A program made the position numbers and the translations under genes. A model generated the notes under the pieces. That model worked only from the letters and a program-made list of their open reading frames with translations. It made no database searches and was not told the DNA's origin. This document shows positions 58,101-64,000 of a stretch of 64,000 nucleotides of DNA, one piece after another; the first letter of the stretch is position 1; each line of letters starts with the position of its first letter. The stretch comes from Planctomycetota bacterium (GTDB lineage Bacteria > Planctomycetota > Phycisphaerae > Phycisphaerales > Phycisphaeraceae), in contig CP066225.1 of NCBI GenBank assembly GCA_016350165.1, positions 1,054,001 through 1,118,000 on the forward strand, given 5' to 3'.

Positions 58101-58901
58101 ACCAAGAGGCACGCGCTCACCACGTTGCGGCGCACCAATAATTTTGTTCACACCCAACACGCGCGCCGCTTTCTTCACCGCATCATGACGCGACGTCATC
58201 CGTATCTCTTCACGCCAAGTACGTGGCGGCAACAAAACCATCTGCTCAACATGCGGCTTCACATCATCTTCATACGACAATGCAACCTTCTGCTTCTCAT
58301 TAATCACCGGATAATCGTTTGATCTCACCTCAACTGAACCACCGCCGTCAGCCTGAGCCGTCGTCACCAACATGCCCATGTAAATGCTACCAGCTCGACC
58401 TATCTTAAAGGAGATATCGACCCAGTCCTTCATCTCCTGCCCACAGCTCGGCTCAAGGATCGGCATCCGAAGATGCTCTGCCAAATATCGTGAGTCCGCA
58501 GGCACTTGTGTCGAGTCAGACCACGGGTCATCGCCCGTTACGATTAGTCCACCACCATCACCCTTTGTCCCTGCAAGCACACCCAACGCCAACGCATCAG
58601 ACGCAACATGCAGACCTACATTTTTCATCAGCGCAATACCACGGCCGCCCACCATCTGTAGGCCGTTCAACATCGCAACACTAATCGCTTCATTAGCACC
58701 CAGCCGCGCAACAATACCCTGCTCTTCCAGCAGTTCAGATAAGCTGCCCATGGTGTCAAACACACCACTAATCGGCGAACCTGGGTAACCAGTCACCAAA
58801 TGCACACCACCCTCAATCTCCAGAGCTCCCTTCACCAGCAGCTCATTCCCCGTATAGACAGCATGACCAGATTCCTGAATAAATCTTGGGTCGAACTTCA
58901 T
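55185..58901 (-). CDS. single-chain indolepyruvate ferredoxin oxidoreductase-type enzyme
   Basis: About 1238 residues, a fusion of the alpha and beta subunits of the 2-oxoacid:ferredoxin oxidoreductase family (indolepyruvate branch). Order: pyrimidine-binding domain (VTGYPGSPISG); TPP-binding domain with HGDTGCYTM and FMGDGTFYHSGQVAIGQ; a cysteine-rich iron-sulphur region (residues about 640-700: CEYCLECTSMTGC, CVNDGACARISAC) for 4Fe-4S clusters; the gamma-type domain (LAGVGGMGIGLCRSILL); and a C-terminal DUF6537-like region (last about 200 residues). Expected reaction: oxidative decarboxylation of an aryl or branched 2-oxo acid to an acyl-CoA, reducing ferredoxin. Starts at TTG 58910, GTG 58907 and ATG 58901 are close; the ATG is used. 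No CoA-ligase or aminotransferase is adjacent. Confidence 0.85.
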   Translation of the reverse strand: MKFDPRFIQESGHAVYTGNELLVKGALEIEGGVHLVTGYPGSPISGVFDTMGSLSELLEEQGIVARLGANEAISVAMLNGLQMVGGRGIALMKNVGLHVASDALALGVLAGTKGDGGGLIVTGDDPWSDSTQVPADSRYLAEHLRMPILEPSCGQEMKDWVDISFKIGRAGSIYMGMLVTTAQADGGGSVEVRSNDYPVINEKQKVALSYEDDVKPHVEQMVLLPPRTWREEIRMTSRHDAVKKAARVLGVNKIIGAPQRGERVPLGFIASGGSYGYLCHALSEMGLNGRIPILKLGMPYPVCENIVGEFLGQCEQVVVVEERRGFVEKHVHDIATQLRQEQDIVCDVYGKRFPGGLEGFPETRGLNPSLIIETLVPLLRGHRSLPVELTNGNLTTELEGIKKAKSIDIDLPIRTATFCPGCPHRDSSNVLLELRSDLLDADYMERNHRRKPVDMVAHGDTGCYTMLMFPPNEPLMQNYSGMGLGGATGAGVDPFIDNKQIVFMGDGTFYHSGQVAIGQSIYNGQDITYIILENSTTAMTGHQPHESNDSDVMGRVTNALSIERIVKGLVPKEITADVKIVRINPADRDRYRNLLEETILSNGVKVVIADKECGIKYHRRARAAERAEVKEKGFLAKKTFMNIAEEVCEYCLECTSMTGCPALKKVDTDYGSKMQTDFSTCVNDGACARISACPSFEEVTVYRQGPERMGDLFVDLDSLPDPPKPVHADQDIWRCHLAGVGGMGIGLCRSILLFAGEEMGYSVQFLDKKGMAIRSGGVFGQLVYTRSEGVVDSGTSGLRLRSANQFTTPVIPYGKADLLLGLDLLEACRAIDPKAPYRVASSERTSVVLNTTDTPTVLAMMGRDELDQEKYLNKLRENSKDNQFFSASIGDLCERVLDNKVYANVMMLGIAFQLGYLPLKREAIEKAIRKVAGKEFERNLRAFGIGRKLALHPELFEVFARHEYESAKQALRRKVNTLRLWYKGSKGEKLGKQFRVLMKHTFRATRGMRVSDQLLRDVIIRTYDCLIWGGIHYAERYCLRLQEIFHKDHPEYGFEITRAVVHNLAKVMLIKDEVYVAALLTNPEKYRRDRKRYNVNPERGDRIVYKHHNRPEFELFGRPISFEVKTRDWMLRMMSGCQFLRKLMPSWHVREKDFRNWYESLVDRIDWHGERDYQRWLSILSVPADVTGYREVRYPKMERAKRLAEMYFDTPPDQFEAASKHDVDNVTSIELPVVYPSN

Positions 58902-59389
58902 CAGCACCAAACTTTCATTAGGTAAGGAGGATAGGCATTGGCCATCTCTTTAAGATCAAACATTGAACACCCAATCTTTGATGACCTGTCTCGACGGCTT
59001 CCTCGGCTTCGCAGATAAGTTCCCACACGATCATTCTCGTGTATGGCAACTCTCTCGTTCATCCTGAACTGTGCCTGCCGATTGCTCACCGTCGGCTCCC
59101 TGGTCCGTCGATTACGAACCTTCCTCGTGATGGTTAGGACTTCCTGTCCTGACAACGGTGCGTATTATAGGTCCGATACATTGCCCATAGCAAAGCAAAT
59201 TTCCTGTCGTTCCCGACCAGCGGCACTACGCATTCCACTAGTCGGAACAAATATGCACGCCGCACAAACGCACAACTAAGCATTCATACTCATCCTCCTT
59301 TTTTCTGGTTCGCTAAATCCGTTACAATGTCATGCCCTAACATGCTCAACTGAGCATCCCACCCACCCCAAAACAGGCTTTTTAGTGCA
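58902..59389. other. divergent intergenic region
   Basis: About 490 bases between the oxidoreductase and the ketoacyl-synthase genes. A small hairpin ACACGA / TCGTGT near 59025 only. Promoters for both genes are expected but not clear. Confidence 0.35.
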
Positions 59390-60691
59390 GTGAAGGCTGA
59401 TTCTGAGCAAATTTCAACTAACAATCACCCGCGTATTGTCATCGCTGGCATGGGCCTCGTCTCCCCTCTCGGCCTCTCCGCATGGGATTCTTTTCGTGCC
59501 CTTTTAGACGGCCGAACATTACCCGACCGACTCGCCGAGTTACCCACAAATATCGCACCTGTCGATCTCGTCCAAGCTGTAGGCTCTGCCTGCGTCGCCC
59601 AACATTCACAATACGACCCATCACTCGAACTCGCCGAACGTGCCGCACGTGAAGCCACCACAGAAGCCAACATCCCACTCAAAAACATGCCCACTTACGT
59701 CGCTACATCCAAAGGCGCCGTACACGCACTCGCACGCGCAACCGCATCGCACTACGACGGCCTCATGCTCTCAAACAAAAAACAATACCCCTCAGCCGAC
59801 TGCATCTATTCAGCCGCTGCACCCGACCCAACCCTCGACGACTATCCACTCGCCGTCGCAATGGGCCCACAACAATACCTCAACTATCACCTCGCGCGTC
59901 GTCTTCACATTCAACCCATCTCACATACCGTCGCAGCATGTGCCTCATCACTCACAGCCATGCACCTCGCACGCTCTGAACTACAACACAATTCGCAATC
60001 ACCCGATCACTGCATGATCCTCACCGCCGAAGCCGCACTCATCCCACAACTCATCTACTCTTACAAGCGCTTAGGTGTTCTCGCTAAAGCCAATGTCGAT
60101 TCATACTGTCAACGTCCGCTCAACCAGGAACGTGGCGGGTTCATGCTCTCTGAATTCGGCGCCGCCATCGTCCTTAAACGTCTCAAACCAAACGAGCTGC
60201 CAACCCCAGGCCAAATCGAACTCACAGGCACCGCCATCTCCGCATCAGCCTACGACCTCATTCGCTCAAACCCACTCATGCCTGAACTCAACCACATCGC
60301 CACAAAACTCTTCAAAAATAGAACAATTGACGTCATCCATCCCCACGCCACAGGCACACCCGATCACGACCCCGCTGAACTTGCCGCACTTTCCGCAGCA
60401 CTTCAAGCCACCCAGCAAGACACCTCAGCCCACATCCCCGCTTACGCCATCAAAGGTGCCGTCGGTCACGGCCTCGGTGCCGCTGGACTCGTCTCACTCA
60501 TCACCGCTGCCCTCTCACTCAGAACAGGTAAACTTCCACCTATGCCATGGATAGACAACCCACTCAAACTCGATGGCTCACCTATTCACATTACCCCACA
60601 ACCTCAAACCATTAGCCGCACAGGTTCACACGCCGCCTTCGCCGCTGGTTTCGGCGGCCACACCGCAGGCGCACTCATCACACGTCACTAA
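59390..60691 (+). CDS. beta-ketoacyl synthase (KAS) family protein
   Basis: A 433-residue condensing enzyme related to FabF/KAS II. The active-site Cys is in VAACASSLTAMHLA, the two His in HPHATGTPDHDPAE and KGAVGHGLGAAG. It elongates acyl chains by decarboxylative condensation of malonyl-ACP. An N-terminal RIVIAGMGLVSPLG motif and a C-terminal AAFAAGFGGHTAGAL complete the fold. It is longer than average in the central part and no ACP or ketoreductase gene is near, so it may serve a special lipid rather than general fatty-acid synthesis. Start is GTG at 59390, no clear ribosome site. Codons C-ending, like 36-43 kb. Terminator at 60712. Confidence 0.85.
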   Translation: MKADSEQISTNNHPRIVIAGMGLVSPLGLSAWDSFRALLDGRTLPDRLAELPTNIAPVDLVQAVGSACVAQHSQYDPSLELAERAAREATTEANIPLKNMPTYVATSKGAVHALARATASHYDGLMLSNKKQYPSADCIYSAAAPDPTLDDYPLAVAMGPQQYLNYHLARRLHIQPISHTVAACASSLTAMHLARSELQHNSQSPDHCMILTAEAALIPQLIYSYKRLGVLAKANVDSYCQRPLNQERGGFMLSEFGAAIVLKRLKPNELPTPGQIELTGTAISASAYDLIRSNPLMPELNHIATKLFKNRTIDVIHPHATGTPDHDPAELAALSAALQATQQDTSAHIPAYAIKGAVGHGLGAAGLVSLITAALSLRTGKLPPMPWIDNPLKLDGSPIHITPQPQTISRTGSHAAFAAGFGGHTAGALITRH

Positions 60692-60711
60692 ACCAAGCAA
60701 ACGAACTAATA

Positions 60712-60741
60712 AAAAACCTCCACACAATCGCGGAGGTTTTT
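60712..60741. terminator. bidirectional terminator
   Basis: AAAAACCTCC (60712-60721) pairs with GGAGGTTTTT (60732-60741), T-runs on both strands, between convergent genes. Confidence 0.85.
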
Positions 60742-60764
60742 CTTTGTCTATTCATTGATTAGTT

Positions 60765-61928
60765 TTATTCGAGTTCAACTTCAACCGTCACTACTTCAAT
60801 CCCTCTCAGCACTTCAAGCCGAATCACATCCCCCGCTTCAAGCTTATCCAAAGCCTGCAAGTAATCGCCAATATTCTTAATCGGCTCATCATTCACACCT
60901 ACAATCACATCACCCAACGTCACACTCCCATCGCGATGACGCTTTAACCCGCTCAACCCCGCATCCGCAGCAGTACTACCTTCCTTCACATCCAACACCA
61001 CAACCCCTTCAAAACCAATCCTTCTTTGCAACTGAATATTTGCACGTGGACTAATCGCAATCGCCAACGACGCCGGCTCATACCTGCCATTCTCAACGAT
61101 CTCAGGCACAACACGCTTCACCGTATCAATCGGCACCGCAAAACCAATCCCCGCACTCGACCCACTCGTGCTCACGATCATCGTGTTTATCCCAATCACA
61201 TCACCCTGACTGTTCATCAGCGGCCCCCCAGAATTCCCCGGATTAATCGCAGCATCCGTTTGGATCACCCCATCAATAGGCACGCCCCCAACACTATTGA
61301 TCTCACGATCCAACGCCGAAATTATCCCTTTCGTCAATGTCTGATCCAAACCAAAAGGATTACCAATCGCAAACACACTCTGCCCAACAAGCAAATTCCC
61401 ACTTTGCCCCAAATTAAGCACTGGTAAATCTTCACCATCAATATTAATCTTCAACACCGCCAAGTCATGGTTCGGCGATACGCCCACTAACTCCGCCTGA
61501 TATTCACGACCATCGTTCAGCACAACCTTCGCGCTGCCCGCATTTCTAATCACATGATAGTTCGTTACCACAATCCCATCTTTACTCCAGATAAAACCGC
61601 TACCCGATCCCTCTCTCACGCGATTCGTCCAGAAATCCCTTCGCCTGCCCTTCGTATTGATGTGCACCGTCGCAACACTCGCTTCCTTAAACAAGTTCAC
61701 AACATGCTCTTCATCACTCCGCAATACCTGAGGTTCCAAAGCCACTTCTTTTTCAGGCTTTGCCACCTCATCCGCAGCAAATACCCCCTCCACCAACATC
61801 GTACTCGTCTCCGGATTATTGATCGCCCCATAGTAATAACCACACACACCACCCGCGACCAATATCAACAGCAACACTAACACTTGATTAGATTTATTGT
61901 TCATCTTATCCATGCCCATCATTAACAT
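60765..61928 (-). CDS. HtrA/DegP-like serine protease with PDZ domain
   Basis: A 387-residue protease: N-terminal membrane segment (VLVLLLILVAGGVCGYYYG), trypsin-like domain with His in TNYHVI, Asp in PNHDLAVLKI and Ser in AINPGNSGGPL, and one C-terminal PDZ domain (about residues 285-385, GLSGLKRHRDGSVTLGDVIVGVNDEPI). HtrA proteins degrade or refold damaged envelope proteins. One PDZ rather than two makes it DegS-like in layout. Several ATGs open the frame; any keeps the membrane segment. It is the second gene after the methyltransferase at 61963 (34-base gap). Confidence 0.9.
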   Translation of the reverse strand: MLMMGMDKMNNKSNQVLVLLLILVAGGVCGYYYGAINNPETSTMLVEGVFAADEVAKPEKEVALEPQVLRSDEEHVVNLFKEASVATVHINTKGRRRDFWTNRVREGSGSGFIWSKDGIVVTNYHVIRNAGSAKVVLNDGREYQAELVGVSPNHDLAVLKINIDGEDLPVLNLGQSGNLLVGQSVFAIGNPFGLDQTLTKGIISALDREINSVGGVPIDGVIQTDAAINPGNSGGPLMNSQGDVIGINTMIVSTSGSSAGIGFAVPIDTVKRVVPEIVENGRYEPASLAIAISPRANIQLQRRIGFEGVVVLDVKEGSTAADAGLSGLKRHRDGSVTLGDVIVGVNDEPIKNIGDYLQALDKLEAGDVIRLEVLRGIEVVTVEVELE

Positions 61929-61962
61929 GTAAATCTCAATTCACGACCAAACCACACTCACA

Positions 61963-62622
61963 CTACTCTTTGATCATCATGATCGTTGCATCATGACCAT
62001 TCTCAAAATAGTCCTGACGATACGCAACCAAAGGCGTCTTACTCAGCGCCCACTCCAGCAGCTTAACCGTCGGCAACCTTCTCGCAGGCCATCCCTGCTT
62101 CTGAGCCTTACTACTTACCTTGTCTGACAAAAAGTTAAACAGCAACGTTTCACTCGCACCCGCCCACGCTGATTCCAACACACGAATCGCTTCCTCATCA
62201 CTCATCGTGTTCAGCGTCCCCGAGATCGTCACAATCTGTGGATCACCTTTCCCAAGCAATCCACCATCCGCCACAAAATCCCCCGCATAAAACTCCGCCT
62301 CCCTGATCCCTCGCCCCTTCGCAAATTCGATCACCTCGTCCAACCCATCAACACCCACAAACTTCGCATACTCAATTTTTCGTTCATTCAAATATGTCGC
62401 AAAATCCCCACGGCTGCACCCAGCATCCAACACACGCTTCCCACCCATATAACACATCTCGCAGAACACCCTGAAACGCAACTGCTGCGTCTTTTCGTTC
62501 GCCCACAGCGTCACCTTAAAATCACTGCCATGTTTGCCCGTCGCCTCGCGATACGGCTCCAAATAATCATCTTTACGCTTCAATTCGCAAATCCTTCCAA
62601 TATCTCTCTTTTGACGTCCCAC
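61963..62622 (-). CDS. class-I SAM-dependent methyltransferase
   Basis: A 219-residue methyltransferase with VLDAGCSRGDFATYLNE as the SAM loop, FVGVDGLDEVIEFA (acidic end of strand 2) and VTISGTLNTMSDEE. Substrate unknown. No signal peptide. The start is GTG at 62622. It is the first gene of a two-gene unit with the HtrA-like protease; such pairing is not a known conserved one. Confidence 0.7.
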   Translation of the reverse strand: MGRQKRDIGRICELKRKDDYLEPYREATGKHGSDFKVTLWANEKTQQLRFRVFCEMCYMGGKRVLDAGCSRGDFATYLNERKIEYAKFVGVDGLDEVIEFAKGRGIREAEFYAGDFVADGGLLGKGDPQIVTISGTLNTMSDEEAIRVLESAWAGASETLLFNFLSDKVSSKAQKQGWPARRLPTVKLLEWALSKTPLVAYRQDYFENGHDATIMMIKE

Positions 62623-63407
62623 TTATCCAATCCGCTCACCTCAACAACCACAAAAATAAAAAAATTTTTACGTCAATATCTACCCATTCTTACGCTTTTA
62701 TATTCCAAATTGTTCAGTTCATCATATTACATAAACACTTACGTCTCTTTTCATATTCGTGTGAAATCGCCGATAAAAACCGCAATTTCCAGCAAATAAT
62801 TCATGTTTATTATGCTACCCTGCCGATCTTCAACTACACAAGGATGAAAGTTAGTTCGGTTCATAGATTCTCCCTGCCTCGAGAGTCCAGGCAACCCAAC
62901 ACCGTCGATTCCGACTTTGCGCCTGAACCTGCATCCCAATAAAACCAAATACCAATTCAGCATGTTCGTCCCTCTTTTTCTCGACACACGCTCGCTGTTG
63001 TTGTCCGTACGAGCGAACCGTTACCCACGTGTGTCAGATGCAATGGGTGTCTCCAACTTGTAGTGCGCTGTAGTTTCGTCTCTCTGTTACCCAACGCATC
63101 CAGTAGTGCTGATTCATAAGTAGTTTTGTAGTTGTTTTATTTGTACCTGTTCGTGATCCAGGGGGTCCGATCACGGGTAAGAGTCTGGCAGAGACCAGAA
63201 CGATTTGCGAAACATTCGTATCACCTAGCAGCTTGTAGTAACTGAAATTTTTGTTCAATATTTCCCTCGCCTTTCCAGCTGCCACAGTTCCTCGCAAGTC
63301 CTTCTAATCAGTTTCTCCGCCAGGCTCTTTTGCCATTTATACAGACCCACCCCAATTATCTTCACTTTCCCCCTCTACCTTCTCACACGTCAAGCATCTC
63401 CCAACCC

Positions 63408-63427
63408 ACGACACGCTTGAGTGAAAC
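63408..63427 (+). repeat. 20-base repeat motif, copy 5
   Basis: ACGACACGCTTGAGTGAAAC, two changes from the consensus. No hairpin follows directly. Confidence 0.6.
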
Positions 63428-63455
63428 ATCCCCCTCCCAACCATTCCCCCATTAC

Positions 63456-63475
63456 ACGATACGCTAGAGTGAAAC
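63456..63475 (+). repeat. 20-base repeat motif, copy 6
   Basis: ACGATACGCTAGAGTGAAAC, followed after 13 bases by the hairpin at 63489. Confidence 0.65.
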
Positions 63476-63488
63476 CACACAACAATAG

Positions 63489-63509
63489 CCGGCGATCCAC
63501 GATCGCCGG
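63489..63509. repeat. REP-like hairpin, copy B
   Basis: CCGGCGATC and GATCGCCGG pair perfectly around CAC, preceded by AATAG and followed by a CTCACC-rich stretch. Confidence 0.75.
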
Positions 63510-63577
63510 AAACTCTCACCTCTCACCCCTCACCCCCCACTCAACGCCCAATTTCAAACGCCCAAATCCACTACCCC

Positions 63578-63597
63578 ACGATACGCTACAGTGAAAC
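63578..63597 (+). repeat. 20-base repeat motif, copy 7
   Basis: ACGATACGCTACAGTGAAAC, followed after 12 bases by the hairpin at 63610. Confidence 0.65.
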
Positions 63598-63609
63598 ATC
63601 TCAAATTAG

Positions 63610-63630
63610 CCGCGGAGCCACGCTCCGCGG
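63610..63630. repeat. REP-like hairpin, copy C
   Basis: CCGCGGAGC and GCTCCGCGG pair perfectly around CAC, preceded by TTAG. Differs from copy B at several stem positions, each matched by a change in the other arm. Confidence 0.75.
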
Positions 63631-63779
63631 AAGCCCCAAACCTCACACCTCCCAAGCCTCCCCTCACAACACACCCCTTCCCCCCTATTTTCTCGCCAAA
63701 CCCCTCCCAATCGCCCGATGAATTCCACATTCTCAACTTCTTCCTGCAACGCAAAAAAACTTCGGATATCCTTGTAGTT

Positions 63780-64000
63780 ATGAGTAAGAAGAAGGATGCT
63801 TCAAGTAAGTGGGTCTATAACCTCCGTTCACGTTTCATTGTCTTCGATGGACCAGACGGCTCCGGTAAATCTACGCAATTCCGTCGCTTCTCAGAGTTCG
63901 CCCATTCCCATGGCATCGAAACCTGTGAAGTCCGCGAACCCGGCGGATCTCCCATCGGCGAAAAAATCCGCGAAATCCTTCTCGATCCTCAAAACGACGA
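63780..64000 (+). CDS. tmk: thymidylate kinase, 3' end outside window
   Basis: The first 73 residues of dTMP kinase, which phosphorylates dTMP to dTDP. RFIVFDGPDGSGKSTQFRR is the P-loop (G-x-D-G-x-G-K-S/T), and EVREPGGSPIGEKIREILLD matches the family's dTMP-binding E-P-G-G box with Ser for the usual Thr. A 16-residue lysine/serine-rich lead precedes the fold. The REP-like copies B and C lie about 150-290 bases upstream. Confidence 0.85.
   Translation, partial: MSKKKDASSKWVYNLRSRFIVFDGPDGSGKSTQFRRFSEFAHSHGIETCEVREPGGSPIGEKIREILLDPQND

Larger units (their letters stand above)
62623..63779. other. long non-coding region before tmk, structured and repeat-rich
   Basis: About 1.15 kb with no supported gene. 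From 62800 to 63300 there are several inverted repeats: GACACACG / CGTGTGTC with an inner GCTCG / CGAGC (62983-63038), CGTGATC / GATCACG (63152-63175) and TCTGG / CCAGA (63182-63197). The motif GTTACCCA recurs near 63023 and 63088. From 63400 to 63640 there are three copies of the 20-base motif and two REP-like hairpins. I could not match the structured part to rnpB, tmRNA, SRP RNA or a group I/II intron by their signatures. Confidence 0.5.

Noticed and set aside
62806-63300. tmRNA, RNase P RNA or group II intron in the structured stretch
   Set aside because: The signature bases of each (tRNA-like ends, GAGGAAAGTCC, domain V) were looked for on both strands and not found.

Overview
The window looks like chromosomal DNA of a marine planctomycete, most likely class Phycisphaerae. 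The evidence is a prepilin-type signal protein of the planctomycete kind, PEP-CTERM-type secreted proteins, very large autotransporter-repeat proteins with an outer-membrane barrel, a WD40 protein and moderate G+C. The class is an inference from gene content, not a sequence match.

Layout. 1-6.3 kb: end of a WD40 protein, a gene-poor kilobase, then two secreted PEP-CTERM proteins, one built from autotransporter-type beta-strand repeats and one with two DUF1566 modules. 6.3-18.7 kb (minus strand): a starch/glycogen-synthase-like glycosyltransferase, a 3168-residue autotransporter with the same repeat family, and an OmpH/Skp periplasmic chaperone. 18.7-25.3 kb: AT-rich, with a SLOG-fold protein, a truncated ADP-ribosylglycohydrolase, and a three-gene envelope operon (glycine-zipper lipoprotein, CsgG-like protein, membrane protein) preceded by a strongly structured leader or small RNA. 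25.7-29.6 kb: a minimal integrative element (excisionase, DUF3987 protein, tyrosine recombinase) whose integrase gene runs into a tRNA-Ile gene. 29.8-36.1 kb: class-III aminotransferase, GH20 glycosidase, IMP dehydrogenase (guaB) and a prepilin-like protein. 36.7-44.7 kb: a C-rich stretch with a membrane protein, a ClC channel with CBS domains, an acyltransferase, rnpA, yidD, a frameshifted small membrane gene and a flavodoxin/ferredoxin protein. 44.9-54.9 kb: YihY-like membrane protein, MFS transporter, a VPTP-anchored secreted protein, DUF1643 protein, nadE, a TPR lipoprotein, a methyltransferase with THUMP-like tail and a VOC protein. 55.2-64 kb: single-chain indolepyruvate-type ferredoxin oxidoreductase, beta-ketoacyl synthase, HtrA-like protease with a methyltransferase, a long structured non-coding stretch, and the start of tmk.

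How the parts fit. Much of the accessory content concerns the cell surface: repeat-rich secreted proteins, Skp, HtrA, CsgG-like export and a prepilin. Housekeeping genes (guaB, nadE, rnpA, yidD, tmk) are scattered between them.

Most interesting non-gene signals: a two-part REP-like repeat family (a 20-base motif followed 12-13 bases later by a palindrome with compensating arm changes) in the rnpA/yidD region and again just before tmk; the long rod-shaped RNA before the CsgG operon; an interleaved inverted repeat after the giant autotransporter; a candidate small RNA with a perfect extended -10 box; and an orphan 26-residue peptide that looks like a free-standing surface-anchor tail.
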